A stretch of 64,000 nt of DNA from Nipponacmea schrenckii (lineage: Eukaryota > Mollusca > Gastropoda > Lottiidae). Location of the stretch: positions 3,844,001 to 3,908,000 of the forward strand of contig JAUJPP010000012.1 in the NCBI GenBank assembly GCA_030562195.1, in the 5' to 3' direction. Positions within the stretch are counted from its first letter, which is position 1; the number at the start of each line of letters is the position of its first letter. Under the pieces are notes generated by a model. That model did not search any database. It was not told the DNA's origin and was given only the letters and a program-made list of their open reading frames with translations. Positions 46,990 to 61,189 of this stretch are shown piece after piece. Made by a program: the position numbers and the translations under genes.

Positions 46990-49900
46990 AGACCAGCAGT
47001 GAAGATAAGGATCCAATGAATTCTGAGATCCCCATTGATTTTATTTATTATTCTCTTGACAAACTCAATTACTGCAGCATGCAGCTTGTTATATAACCTC
47101 TTAGATATTCATTATTTGACTTGTCGATACAGAAAGTCCTGTTAGACCACTTGAAGTGGAGAAAACAGACTTGAAATGTAATGTTACAGAGTTGAAGTAG
47201 AATGTACATTATTCCTTTATTTCTCGTTCCATCATTTAAACCAGAATGCCAAAGTTTAAAGCTTTTAAATCCAAAAATTGGATTACAATTTTTTAACAGT
47301 TAATTTTTTTGATCATTTATGGTCACAATTGAAATCCTGCAGGTCTTTTACTTAAGAACCATGGAGTAAAATCTCCTGTAAATTATCAGAAAATAACTTT
47401 TCTGAAAGTAATTACCTCAATTGCAGATTCCAACCTTTTGTGGTTAAATTGAAAAAACATAAATTCCATAGAATTGTTAAAGAGTTACAATTTTCTTTTA
47501 CACTGATTAACAGATCGAGAGGAAACTTTTCTATGTTTTTTTTAAAAGAAAAAATAGATTTCTCTTGAGGAATACTTGTTCAATCTATAGCTGTACTTCA
47601 ATAAAACAGTAGCACATGCAAATTTTGAATGAATTAAGATAAATGATATACTTGTAGTGTGATGTCTGTTTGATCTTGTTTGTGGGGGTGTCCTAAGGGC
47701 AGAAAAGCAACAATATGGGAAGAAATAATAAAAATAGTTCTCAATTCATTCTTTCAAAACTGCATATAAGTTGACAATGTGGGTGACAATGTGGGAGATA
47801 ATAAACTGGTAGCATGATTTTGTGTTCAATTATCTTTGGCTGGACAGAAAAGACACAAAATGAGGCTTAAGGAATTGTAAATCAGTCTTCCCAACTGTTT
47901 ATGGTATCATATAACAATTTACATTATTCAAATGCGTGGTTTTAATAATTCCGCTATAATAGTGTTTCGTGAAGTAGCTATTGCCCTTAGACACCATTAG
48001 CAGAGTTTGCGATTTACTCTTTGGCATTTCTTTAATAACATAAACCACAGACATCTGATAAAAAATGGGAATGATACAAATAAATTCCTTAAATAACCCG
48101 GATACACACGAAAAAACAAGAAGACTTCCTTACATCCCTTAAAGTGCTCTTTTAATTACAGTTGAAAGAGCATTTTGGAAACCAAACATATGACATGCCT
48201 GTTTATATGACTGAATGGCTTATCCAGAATTTGACAAATTGTTTGTGTCCAGAATTTCTAGCAAAAAATTTATGGTAGTTGTGTAGATAGTATAGGTGTT
48301 TGAATAAGTTTTGGTACAAAGAAACTGTAGGCTTCTATTGTATAGCTTAAGTCTTTGCTTTAGGGACTTTACATACAGGCTATTGAGAAAATATCTTCCA
48401 TTATTCTTCAGACTTTGTTGTTATTTACAGTTAATTTAACAGTTTGTTTACCAAATACCTGGACTTCTAGATATAAAAAAGACAAATGAATTCATTCCGC
48501 TGACATAGTTTGAATGAAAATACACTGAACACTGGACATTTCTTTTCAAATTATCTGATACCTGGTGATATGCTCTTGGCCTATAGATTATATAAGGGAG
48601 CTAATGTAGCTTAGTGAGTTAGATGCAGACCTTAGTTTAAGATAACACCTTTAAATATTTCAACCAATTGTGATAATTATGAACACACATTCATGAGATT
48701 GAATCTTTACTGTAGGATACTAGTAATGTAGCATAGTCTTGTCACCCCCAAAACATCATTAAAAATTGTCTGATTTCCCCTGTCAGGGCCATACAGTGTA
48801 CAGCCTATTGCTGCTGACCTGGCAAAATTTCTCTCATTGCACAGTATATAGGTGTTCCAATTCTCATTGGTCCAAACAGGTGCAGAAACAGAGGATATTG
48901 AACTCCATTTTGTTTCAGATTTTCAGAGTTTGATGCCTTATATTTGGCACTGAGGCTTAGGAAGTGAAACTACACAATATTCATTTGATTTCCATAATAA
49001 CAGAGTAATTTAACAAGAGATGTAAACGATGAAGAACAGAGGTCTAATGTATATTCAATTGCAAAGTGATTCTGATAGAGTAAGTGACCATAGAACATGT
49101 GTTGCCACTGTGTGTTAAATTACATCATCACTTTAAGCAATGACTACTTTTGAACTTTAGTATAATATATAATTCCATCTAGCAATATAATTCCATAATG
49201 TACAGAGGTCATGTTGTTACTGTTGCAAAGAAATTGGTTAATGTAGCAAGATGCTTGTGGGCGTGTTTTGTGATTTTAAAATGGAGGATTACCTTCACTC
49301 TATGCTACTTGAAATGACCTTTTAAATATTTCTTATTCATTAATGTTCTTTCTATCATATCATCACTCTATCTCAATATATTAACAGTTGTAGCTGACAA
49401 GTTAATCTTTCCTATACAAAGTAGCTCTTTAAATTATTCCTTCCCTGCTATTTCTGTTAAAATAACTAAGTACATGACCAATTTCTCGTCTAGACATGGC
49501 AAGATGTTGTCTTCCTTGATAGCTAGTACTTCATGCCACCATACAATACAATCATGTCTAATTCCATCTTTTTAACTTTTTTCCACACCAGTAAAATACA
49601 AGACAAGCGGAAATTGGCAACCATTGTATATCATGTAAGACCAATAAGACTATAGATCGATCCATTAGTTTCATACTCAAGTTTAAATTGACCATCTTGT
49701 GTGAAGAATTGGTTTAAATGGTGTTCAGTCACTCTTATAATTGAACTTTTTTTTCATTGTCTGTAGAATATTAAAAAATAGATTACAACTTGTTTTTCTT
49801 TAACTTTTGAAGTAAACAGACAAACATCAATACTACTTATAAAACTTTAATTTAACCTTCTGTCATTTGCAAAAGGAGACTTAAAAATAACCTTTTTTCA

Positions 49901-50112
49901 CTGCTGATGATGATAAGAGCCAACAACTTCTTTGTTGACTGTTGAAAGTAAACAGACAACTTCTATACTACTTATAGAATAAATATTTAACACTTTAAAA
50001 AGGTGTATTATCATCATTGATCTCATTAAAAGAGAACCTGTCACAGATAATGTTATCATTTAACTGTATGATAATCTGCAACTACTTTTGTCAACCTGTA
50101 ACCTCCACTAGT
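46990..50112. other. AT-rich DNA with one SINE-B-like head
   Basis: Apart from the head at 48596, nothing was recognised. A short frame after the acceptor-like TTTGTTTCAGATTTTCAG near 48930 encodes only about 14 residues before a stop. Confidence 0.4.
48596..48640 (+). mobile_element. SINE-B-like tRNA head fragment
   Basis: GGGAGCTAATGTAGCTTAGT followed by GAGTTAGATGC aligns with the minus-strand SINE-B head at 8940-9012. No B box was found downstream, so it is a fragment at best. Confidence 0.4.
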
Positions 50113-50684
50113 TCTGTCAATGTCATTATCAGGCAGGGAAACTGTCAATGTCATTATCAAGTAGTGGAACTGTCAATGTCATTATCATGCAGGGGAACTG
50201 TCAATGTCATTATCAGGCAGGGGAACTGTCAATGTCATTATCAGGCAGGGAAACTGTCAATGTCATTATCAAGTAGTGGAACTGTCAATGTCATTATCAT
50301 GCAGGGGAACTGTCAATGTCATTATCAGGCAGGGGAACTGTCAATGTCATTATCAGGCAAGGGAACTGTCAATGTCATTATCAAGCAGGGGAACTGTCAA
50401 TGTCATTATCAAGCAAGGGAACTGTCAATGTCATTATCAAGCAAGGGAACTGTCAATGTCATTATCAAGCAAGGGAACTGTCAATGTCATTATCAAGCAA
50501 GGGAACTGTCAATGTCATTATCAAGCAAGGGAACTGTCAATGTCATTATCAAGCAAGGGAACTGTCAATGTCATTATCAAGCAGGGGAAGTGTCAATGTC
50601 ATTATCAAGCAAGGGAACTGTCAATGTCATTATCAAGCAGGGGAACCGTCAATGTCATTATCATGCAGGGGACGTGTCAATGTT
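50113..50684. repeat. 28-bp minisatellite, open in three plus frames
   Basis: About 20 copies of CTGTCAATGTCATTATCAAG plus CAGGGGAA. The first eight units form two rounds of a four-unit, 112-bp higher-order repeat: GGCAGGGAA, AGTAGTGGA, TGCAGGGGA, GGCAGGGGA. Later units are mostly AGCAAGGGA. The common unit has no stop codon in any plus frame and 28 is not a multiple of three, so three overlapping long open frames exist (the longest 251 codons, from 50017 to 50772). I treat these as artefacts. The minus strand is closed. Confidence 0.96.
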
Positions 50685-50689
50685 AATAC

Positions 50690-53600
50690 ACCAAGATGTA
50701 CCCAGGGGGCAAGTAAATGGTCCCCTACTATTTTGTTGGGTGCATTTCAATATATCAATTTTTCAAGAATGACTTCATTTGCTCTATTTAAATATTTGTG
50801 GTGTATTTTATTAATACAATTATCTGAACATAAAAATACATATATAATGTCAGATGGATTATACCAAAGGGATGGACAATCAATGATTTTATATTCAACT
50901 TTAACAAGTAAATGACCTAAAATGACAAGAAATTTATGAACTGAATCACCTATATTTTGTGATTGTGGTCGAGTGATTATCAATATCAATGATTTGTTAA
51001 CTGATACTAGACAAGATCAGAGAATGATAAACATTCAATCAGTAATCAACATTCATTCATTTAAAAATCAAATTTACTTGAGTGAGTTCAGGGAATTTCA
51101 GTCCCTATGTCAAGTGCTTATAGGGTCGTCATGTCCCATGGCAATCTAATTTCTACCAGAAATCAATGACATCAGTGACTTATCAATGAATATTTTTACT
51201 TTTACTTTGACAATATTGGGCTGTTTGGTTTAGGGATTAGTTTTAATTACTGGTTAATGTGGAAGACTCATCAAACAACTGATATGGGTTTCTCCTGGTA
51301 AAAAATTCCCACATTTCACACTGCATGGTGTTGTTCTTCTACATAACATCAAGTTATTTCATTTATATTGTCAGTTTTCTTTTTTAAACACATAATGTAT
51401 TATATACATGACATTGGACATGTATTATATAATTCTATGGGTGAACCAGCTGCAGATAGATTAATATATTTTAAAATCTGTTTCAAGAATATGTGTAATA
51501 TCGAATACTGATTTGGAATGTGATCCTGTGTTCTGATCCAGCCATCATGGAATTGCATCAAAAAGAAATGAAACAAAACAACTGTGGACACTGAGAACTC
51601 AAACCAACAAAGTTAATAAGGAAGCAAATCTCTTCCACTAATTACCTCCTTTACCAAGATTTTATCAAATAAATAAGTTATGAGGCAGAAACTGACCCAA
51701 TGTTAATTGCTTCTGATCATTTCTCGCCTCTTATGACGACCTTGACCTTGCAGTGGTCAGCCATTTACAAATTTAATCATTTGATTCCAATTGGTGGACT
51801 TGTTTTATCAGATTGAATACATGTCATGGTCAGTCTGAACTTGATTTAAACAACCTACAATAAAGGTAGTCAATGAGGCAATCAGAGGTTGACATGCTGC
51901 AACGTTCAAATTAAAGTCTGTCAACTCTCTTGTGGTATCTCTGTATTCATTAGATCAATGGTATAGGAACTGAGATAAATCTACATTTCCTTTCAGTTTA
52001 CTTCCTATGTATCAGACTGAGTATTGACTGAGGACTTACTGATGGGTCTGGATTTTCTAAAGACTGATATCTGTTGGAACCATCATAGTTTGTCTTAAAA
52101 TCCCTCAAATTCTAATTTTTGAATTGCCCTCTTGCTATATGTTATATCTTAACATTCTGAGACTGGTTTTGGCAAAAAACAAATTGTTATCCTTTACGTA
52201 CTAAAGTAGTATTTGTATCTGCAACTTGAATGTCATTAATAAACTCTTTATTTTACATGAAAACATTGCCAAAACCTGGTGAACAATGACAAGTGAAATA
52301 AAGACCACATGTTGTCTCCATGTTCAGCTGTCCAACCACCAGACTCAAGGCAGATATTAACTGTCAAGTCTTCTTTCACCATGTACAGAATCAAAAATCC
52401 AATAAGAAGAAATTTCCTTATCAACAGACAACATTTTTTATATCCTATGAGAGTAGAGCATCAAACAGGATTTACTGTAGCTATTTAAAATTTAATTGCT
52501 TTGAAAGACTTTGAAATAAAGACTAATCAATGATCTTGATCATCTCTAGTCCACTCTCCAGATCAATTTAATTCTGTAAGGAGCTTACGAGTTGAAGACT
52601 TGAATCACCTTCATCTTTCTTCCAATCTTCAATAGTTTAAATAGCTTCAGGCTTGTGAACTCAACAGATGATTTGAATGAATTAAAGGTTGTAATAAATA
52701 CCTGGTGTTTTAATTTATTATCTTACAATAGATCAATCTGAATTTGATTTTTTTTCTTTGTTGAAATAGATTACATATATTGCCATTATAGTCTACACAA
52801 ACTGTCCTGATGAGGATTTCATATCCAAAACATTAAGTGTTGGCAGCTTGTGTTGGTTTAATGTCAGGTCTCATTAGCATTATTGATGTGTAAATGGAAT
52901 TGATCACATGATCTATTCACTGACTTACATGATGGTTGTTTCAATTTGCCTCAAATCTTAGATTGTGCTTCGACGACTTCATAGTGTCATGTGACAATAA
53001 GAGTTATCAAAAAATACATGTCACTTTGCTTAACTGGTTTATTGATGGAAGTAGAAATGTAAATGTTAAGTAGGAAGGTAAAAGCAATCAAGATAAACAA
53101 TGAGAAGGATTCATTCCTTATTGATCCTATATAATCTTACTACCTAAAACCAGTTTTTTAAATAATTCCATTTTATATCTCATTTTTGTCAGCTTTTCAT
53201 CATCTCCTAACAACCACAAGGCTGAAGGCCACAATTGAAATTAACTCCATATTATTTTTGCCACCTACATAGTCTTTTTTAAATATAATTATTTTCAACT
53301 GATTTACAACTGAGAAATACAGACAAACCTCTTCCATTCTGTTCAAGTCTTCTATTTTAGTGGATTTTGTTACAAGATGGATGATTTGTGTCATTTATAA
53401 AATGTACCATATAAATAGATTTCATTGTGTGCGGTCTCTAGAAATTCACTTGATGTTCTATGTTCAAACAGATCCTACACCACTTTGATTGACCCTATAA
53501 AAATGAGTCGAATAAATATTTCTCAATATGTGAAGTCCCATGAAATAACGTCGTATTTTAAACCAGGTTTAACACCACCTTTTTCATCTTCACACTGTCA

Positions 53601-54525
53601 AGCTATAAACTACATCTAATAACTTGACTTCATTGGGGGTTTTCTTGTATCGCCGAAGATTGAAAATGCAGTTTTTCATTTTTAAACACAGCCAATCAGA
53701 GCCCTTCAGAAAGACTGACATTGTGAAGATACACCTTTGAGATCATTTGAAAACAGCTGAATAAAATATTTTTAATTGTATGAAGTCATTTGCGTAAGAA
53801 TTAAATAATATATGAACAAAAGTTTGATCATGGTAATATTGATATATGACAATAGAAAAACAAATTCATTGCAAATGATTTCATAAGAAAAAATTATGAT
53901 GATTTTTTCCAGATTTGATAATTTGTTTTTACTATTACATAATTTTCTCCCAGTGCTCTGTACAATAAGGTTAAGTGAATTATTTTGATATAAGAAACAT
54001 CCCAGTAGAAATGAAAATGATAATCTGTTAACCCTCTGGATACAAGAGTTCTTCAATCTACTCTAGGGATCTTCAAATCTTAATACAAATACACAGAATC
54101 ACCCAGTTGTAATTATTCTAGGGCAGCTGTCAGAAAATTTCATTTCTGCCTCCTTAAGGCTGTTCTACAGGGAATGGGATATGGAAGCAGTTTCTGACAT
54201 TGTTGAATTCAGACTATCTGCACTGATCTGTTCTGTCAAGTTGATGGTATTTTCTAAATATATACAGTGAAATTAGATCATTATATACTACATTCCTTCA
54301 ATTATCAGACTAAAATCATATTACCTAGTAACATTTTCAGCTTTTAAGAACTTACAGTACCAACTCTCAACTGAAACACTTGATAGTTTTGTGATGCAAT
54401 ACTTTTGAAGCTTCGATATACACCAGCATTAACTTGAATGTTTAAAATACTATTAAAACTATATGTAACATTTTGTCAAAACACACAAAAGAAGCATATT
54501 TATGCCATTTGAATTATTGCTTAAT
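50690..54525. other. AT-rich DNA, no gene recognised
   Basis: Short open frames only. A TTAACCCTCTGGATACAAG at 54028 resembles the left end of the 37824 MITE but has no visible partner. Confidence 0.4.
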
Positions 54526-54528
54526 GGA

Positions 54529-54620
54529 ATTGTAAAAAGGAATTGCTCAAAGGAATTGCAAAAAGGAATTGAAGAAAGGAATTGTAAAAAGGAATTGTAG
54601 AAAGGAATTGTAGAAAGGTA
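54529..54620. repeat. 13-14-bp tandem repeat
   Basis: Seven copies of AAAGGAATTGTAG and close variants. A short, imperfect array. Confidence 0.88.
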
Positions 54621-54624
54621 TTCT

Positions 54625-57600
54625 TGTTAAGTTTAATTGATATTTCAAGAATCACAGACACCTGACTGAATATTGGAGTGGTGCAATTAAATCTGTTAAT
54701 ATCGTCAATAAACAAAATGTTCAAAAGAAATCTTTACATCCATTTTTAATACATAAAGTATGTCCATCACTGTTAATCATGCAGCCCCAGTCCCATTAAT
54801 AAGAACAAAATATAAACAATATAGATTAAATATTGGTATTAATTATTATTACTATTATGTCCTTTTGAGAAAAAAAAGTGAATGTAAAAAACATTACTAG
54901 ACTTAATAATATTATAATAATTATATATATTTACATATGTAATGATAATATATGCAAATATAATTGCATTTAATAAGTTACAGTTTTAAATTGATTCAAT
55001 TTTTTTAGTCCTGTCTAGTATATTTGACCTGTCCAACTGTTCTTATATCATGAGCCCCCTTAGGTTATACAAGAATGCCTAATTTAATACAGGGTCAATG
55101 ACATAATGCCTTTACAACACCTTCATATACATGATACAAATCTGAAGTATGCCTCTTATGAATAAGTACTACCAAGCTTTAAGCTCACAAGTTTTATGTT
55201 TACCAGTTTGGAAAACAAATAATGTGTAAAATAAAACATATAAAAGCATACATTTTATGAAAACTGCTTTGAAAACCATATAATGGAATGCAGAAGTGAA
55301 TATTTCTGGTTTAAGTAAATACTGAGAAAGGACATTATGATGTGAATAAAAGGGAGGTAATTTCTATAATTGTTATAATTATCAATAATTAGTGGAATTG
55401 TTAATTATTATTACACTGAATAGCCTGGTTGTATTATAGCTAGACAGAACATATTTGGTTGAATGGTTGGAATAACACAGTTAGTTACAAGTAAATTGGA
55501 ATGATGGACATAACTGTTTCATATATTGATATGAAATTTGTCAAAAACAAGTTGCATAATGAAATCTTGAATCTAAAATCAGATTGCAATGTTACATGAT
55601 TACCCTGTTAGAAAAGAAGCTATATGAACTGCCAGACCAGCAAGATGTTAATTTACATAAATCTTTATACCGTTACCGATTTTAACAGTTAAAATCAAGT
55701 CACATTTTCTTTCAAATTAGCAAACCCAAACTTCAATATGCTTTATTTTGTACTGGTATACTTCTGAAAGTTTTGATATAAACAAACAATAATTATTTTA
55801 TTATTTTAATTCCATTTCCATGTTGTTTGAACTTCAATGATCTATGAAATATCAAACTATGGTTCTGGATTGGAGGCCTGTATGTAAGGTTTTACCAGTC
55901 ATGAAAATTAAAAAACTTCAAATGATCAGTACAAGGCTGAATGTGGCACACCTTCAAAGGACTCCATTTTTTGGTCACTGTGTTTGAGCACACCCAGTTA
56001 GCATTATATAATGTCAAAAGTCATCAACATCTCATTTTTAAAATATTTTGGTGTATTATTATTAATTATTATTCTACAGTTTCTGCCTGTTTATATGTTT
56101 ATGAATAATTCTGGAGATAATTTCGAGAAATATTAAAAAGAACCATGGTTGAAGATAAGTTATCTGTATATATAACATGGAGAACTGTTTATATACAGCA
56201 AGAGCCATCATCTTCTATAAATCACAGAGGGAGCCATGGTGGCTTAGTGAATGAAATGTGCTAACCAAGGATTAGATGCATGGAATTTCTCAAACTCGAT
56301 TCTTCCTGTCCATGATGCAGGAAAATGTATTGTTCATACATACTATATATATATAAATAGCTTGTCAGGCAATATAATAATATACAGTAATATATAGAAA
56401 TAATCATATAAAATATTTGGCAGTAAATGAACAATCACCAGTATGAAATATTCAAAATTTAAACATATATTTTTTGGGGGGTTGTAAAAATGAACAATAT
56501 TACCAATAAAATCCATATAAACCAGACAAAGCTATCAGAAATATAAGTTGCATGGTAGTGGACTATTCCAAAGAGAAGAACCATCGAATACTCTTAAGAA
56601 GTAAGCATCTGCCAGGTTTTGTCAAAATCTAGCCAGGATTGTGCCTTTTAGATTGTTTTGAACCAAAACTTGTTTTCAAGATCAAAGTAATAACTTACAT
56701 AAAATAATTGTACATTTTTCTGATTTTCAAATGGGGGTATCCTTGGGTGATAATAACACTAACACGCACACAACGTTTTGTTGAAATCCGTCAAGAAATG
56801 TGCCTTCTGGATTGTTTACGAGCAATTGTGGATGGAGAGACATGGGGGACAACAATATAAGCTTTCTTGTTTGTAAATAAATATACTATAAATATTATCT
56901 TTTTAAAGTTAGTAGTTCTAAATTGAGTCACTCTACAATAAAGTAACAAATTCTGGTTCTAAAAATACAAATACTTGTATGTAACTAGTAGACTGAAGAT
57001 GCATATAAAAGTGGCATTTCATTCATATAATGACTGTGAAGTAAAACTAGTTTTATCATAGACCATTAACCTATTTACTGGCATCATGGTGGCTTTTTAT
57101 CTTTTGTATACAAATTGAGTGAATAGACTTATAAATATGACTACAATCAACCCTAATTTTTAAAAAATTGTAGTGTATATTATAAAAGAAAACTCCATGT
57201 GAAGTTTGTATACTCTGATAGTTTTACTGTATGAATACACCAATAGTCTGACAACTTACAACATGGTGATCAACTAGACTACTTTAAACTGATCAAAACA
57301 TGCACAGAATAATATTACCTACCTTTAAACAATCTTCTAGTCTTTCATAGTCTTTTTCTTCATGTCAGATAAACTGGAAATTAGTGAAAGTCTCAATATA
57401 AGTTGAGATTTGATTTGGTTCGGCCGTTTTCTTCTCTACACCTATTGGTTAAGAGTTGGGTTAAGCCTCACACTGAGTCTGTATTGAGTGAGAGTTGTAA
57501 AAGGGGCTTTAACACTATTGGAATAGTAGAGGTAGTCTTACTGCAGTGTTCAGTCTCACAAACTTTTATCAACTACTTTTTCATTCATTCTCAGACTGTT

Positions 57601-60238
57601 TCCTCAACTTAAATCACAGTTGGATAAGAATAAGTTGAAAACTTGTGATAAGTATATAAATATACTAATATTAAGTGTTGTATACGGTTCATATATCACA
57701 GTAGATATCAATATTCAATTTGTGTTTTATAACTTGTTGTGTACTATTATTTGGGAATATGTGTTCTCTTTTGAAATAATATGGAATTTATAGGCATATA
57801 TCAAGTAAGTTTAATTCAATTGAAATTTCTTGAAAATTTATACACATGTTTCAGGAATTTTCTCTGAACTTGTTATTATCTTTGAACCATTTAAATTAAA
57901 GTGTGAAAGAAATAGTTTCACCTCACATTAAATATTTATAAAGTTTATATCTTATATACCACGAAGTGTGTTAGACTTGTATTAATATCTCTTTTAAAGT
58001 ATTTCACCTTTTCTTTTAAATTAGTTTATAGTTCAATTTTTAAATCATGTTTTTTTTGTATACACATGTAGGTCAAAGCCTTTATCAGAATTTTTTTTTT
58101 AATACTCTACGGGATTACTTTTTATGCAAACTAAGATTTGGATTATTATAGTAAGGAGTCTTGATTTAGTTGTAAAATCACCAAACAGGTATGACTGAAG
58201 CTTTAATAAAAGATATAAGAATGTTTTTCTCCAAAATCTATGGGTATTTTTAATCTGTTTGCCATACACATTGTCAACAACCTCCATGGTGTAAAAAATT
58301 TTTTTATACCTTTGGATTGGTCATTATGTGTAAGTGTAATGCTAACTCCTCTGGAGCACCTTGCATCCAATATCAATGCCACCTACATTCATGTTCATTA
58401 TTTCATTATATCAATCATTTATCAATTACATCAATACCTTTTTTTGACAAACCTTTCTCTACCAATTGAAAGAAAACAAAAAAATAGTTTTTTTTTTTAA
58501 ATGATTTTAGTAATGAGAATAAAAATATGAGAATAATGAATTACTCAGTTCAGTATTTAAGCTAGAAGTTAGAATACCATTAGGTCCCTAATCCCCTGTA
58601 GTATCAGTATAAGTGTATGTATACAGTATGAAGTGAAGTAGGTAATAAATGTTTATAGAACTCTATTTTTATCAAAGAGATATAATATATGAGGGGTCCA
58701 GTATGCTTGGAAATAGAAATATTACTAGTAAATAGGATGAAATAGAAATTAGTTTTGTTTTCTTTACTAAAAGGATGGAAGCAATGCCATGCAGTGTGCA
58801 ATGAGAGAAACATTGCCACTATTGAAGTTCATTCCAGTGTTTAGTGTAAAACCCTACAGTTTCTTGTACAAATATATGAATACACCTATGTCTCCTTAAA
58901 CTTTTATTATTGATGTAGAGTGGCTGTTAAATTGAAGAAATTGGAATCAAATTAAACAAGAATTATTTAATATATTATTTTATATAATTTCATCAAATAG
59001 ATGTGATAAATCTAAATTTACATTCTTAAATATTTGAAACTAAATTTTTAAATTAAAGCCCAATATTGCTATTTTTTATGATGGTACAATAATTCATTAA
59101 AAACAATCCTAAACCACCTCCATATTACCTATAAAATATATATTATAAGTTATTAGGGAAGGGCAATATCAATTGGTCACTTTTGTATAATAGTATTTTA
59201 GTGAAAGTACTAGGCGAAGTTGGTCAGAAATAATGAAGTAAGGCGTAGTTACTATTCTTATTGTAGATATACATTGTGGAGTCAGTAGTAACATATCTAT
59301 ATTGAATCTTTCACAATGCTTTGTACTAAATCCTTAGTCAAGATTGTGAAATAAGGCACCTTGTAGCAAGCAATTTGAAAACTCTATTTCCATATTGAAA
59401 CATCCCATTTAAGAAATAAGTTTAAAGAAATATTTATATGAAATTTCTTGTTTACATGATATACACAGGTGAACCTTTAAAACAGTGTTTTAATTGTTAG
59501 CAGGTTTTTAAAAAAAATCTAGCCAGCAATTTTGCAAAATGGTAAATTTTCTTAATTTTTCCATGTGATAGAGCATTTAAAAAAAAATAATGTTTTAAGA
59601 TTTTTTTCCCCTTTTTTTAAGGGTTCATTTAGTAAAAATCATTAGAACATACTATCAATATTTTGCTTCATTTGGTCCAATTGATTTTTATAAATTAAGT
59701 TTATAATATAGAATTTTGCTCATTAATTTCTAATATCTCAATAATTCAAAGTAAATATTCAAAAACGATTCATTCATTATATTTTAAATTGATTTGCTTC
59801 AATTAGTTTTTAAAAATGGTAAACTTAATAAAGTTTATCCACCTGCACAATTAAGATATTCAGTTTTTATTAAATACATTTTTTTAAATATATTGGGTTG
59901 AATTGTATAGCTGTATTGGGGAGAAATAGACATTCTGTTAGATTTTAAAGGCAGAGTCAAAAGATCTGTGATGAAAGAACTTTAAATTTGGCTCTATCTG
60001 TAAAATGTTCACAACTTGTTAGTTTTCAACATTACTAGCCTATATCTAATATTGCTGACAGATATTGAGCTAATATTATTAGGATCTGTCAACAGGGCAC
60101 TCTATCTGACTTGAGAAGTCAACATTTTTCAAGATAAGAATTGAAACAGTTATTTCCACAGAACATTAAGTATTTAGCCAACAACACTTGGTTAATATTT
60201 CTATTAGTATTGTCAGCTACTTACTGTTGGGGATCTGT
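54625..60238. other. AT-rich DNA, one SINE-like head, no gene recognised
   Basis: About 5.6 kb without arrays. The only item called inside it is the tRNA-like head at 56229. Several T-rich hydrophobic open frames (for example 58240-58500) are what poly-T DNA gives by chance. Confidence 0.4.
56229..56325 (+). mobile_element. SINE-B-like copy, head region
   Basis: GGGAGCCATGGTGGCTTAGT (A-box-like TGGCTTAGTGA) is followed some 50 bases on by the B-box-like AAACTCGATTCTTCC, and then CCATGATGCAGG. This parallels the order in the SINE-B at 8830-9012, where GTCAGTGATGCAGG follows the B box. The 3' part is not recognisable. Confidence 0.55.
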
Positions 60239-60239
60239 T

Positions 60240-60530
60240 ACATCTTGGTTTGATTCAGAGTAACTGGATTCTGGTTCAGAGTAACTGGATTCTGGTTCAG
60301 AGTAACTGAATTGTATTCCAGAGTAACTTTGTTCTGGTTGAGAGTAACTGTATTCTGGTTCAAAGTAACTGTAACAGTGTTCTGGTTCAGAGTAACTGTA
60401 GCCTGGTTCAAAGGAACTGTATTTTGGGTCAGAGTAGCTGTGTTCTGGCTTAGAGTAGCAGTATCCTGGTTCACAGTAGCAATATTCTGGTCAATAGTAA
60501 CTGTATACTGGTTAAGAGTTAACTGTATAA
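60240..60530. repeat. 21-bp minisatellite
   Basis: About 13 units of GAGTAACTGGATTCTGGTT plus CA, diverged, with some 18-bp or extended units. The period is a multiple of three, so both strands carry 77-78-codon open frames with a 7-residue repeat. I do not call these genes. Confidence 0.93.
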
Positions 60531-61145
60531 TGGCTGTAGAGTAACTATATACTGGCTGTAGAGTAACTGTATACTGGCTGTAGAGTAACTGTATAATGAC
60601 TGTAGAGTAACTGTATACTGGCTGTACTGTATACTGGCTGTAGAGTAACTGTATAATGGCTGTAGAGAAACTGTATACTGGCTGTAGAGTAACTGTATAC
60701 TGGCTGTAGAGTAACTGTATACTGACTGTAGAGTAACTGTATACTGGCTGTACTGTATACTGGCTGTAGAGTAACTGTATACTGGCTGTAGAGAAACTTT
60801 ATACTGGCTGTAGAGTAACTGTATACTGGCTGTAGAGTAACTGTATACTGGCTGTACTGTATACTGGCTGTAGAGTAACTGTATATTGACTGTAGAGTAA
60901 CTGTATACTGGCTGTACTGTATACTGGCTGTAGAGTAACTGTATACTGGCTGTAGAGTAACTGTATACTGACTGTAGAGTAACTGTATACTGGCTGTACT
61001 GTATACTGGCTGTAGAGTAACTGTATACTGGCTGTAGAGTAACTGTATACTGGCTGTAGAGTAACTGTATACTGGCTGTAGAGTAACTGTATACTGGCTG
61101 TAGAGTAACTGTATACTGACTGTAGAGTAACTGTATACTGACTGT
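60531..61145. repeat. 22-bp minisatellite continuing the 21-bp array
   Basis: About 28 units of GAGTAACTGTATACTGGCTG plus TA. A shortened form, GGCTGTACTGTATACTGG, recurs at intervals, giving a higher-order pattern. The unit derives from the 21-bp type by replacing TTCA with TGTA and gaining one base. Older TTCAGAGTAGCTG units reappear at 61150-61180. Confidence 0.95.
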
Positions 61146-61189
61146 ATACTGGTTCAGAGTAGCTGTATACTATTTCAGAGAATTCTCCC

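Noticed and set aside
50017..50772. A 251-codon open frame, the longest in the window
   Set aside because: It is produced by a stop-free 28-bp tandem unit. The two other plus frames are equally open and the product has no domain.
60238..60544. Overlapping frames on both strands with a 7-residue repeat
   Set aside because: By-products of the 21-bp array. They end as soon as the period becomes 22 bp.
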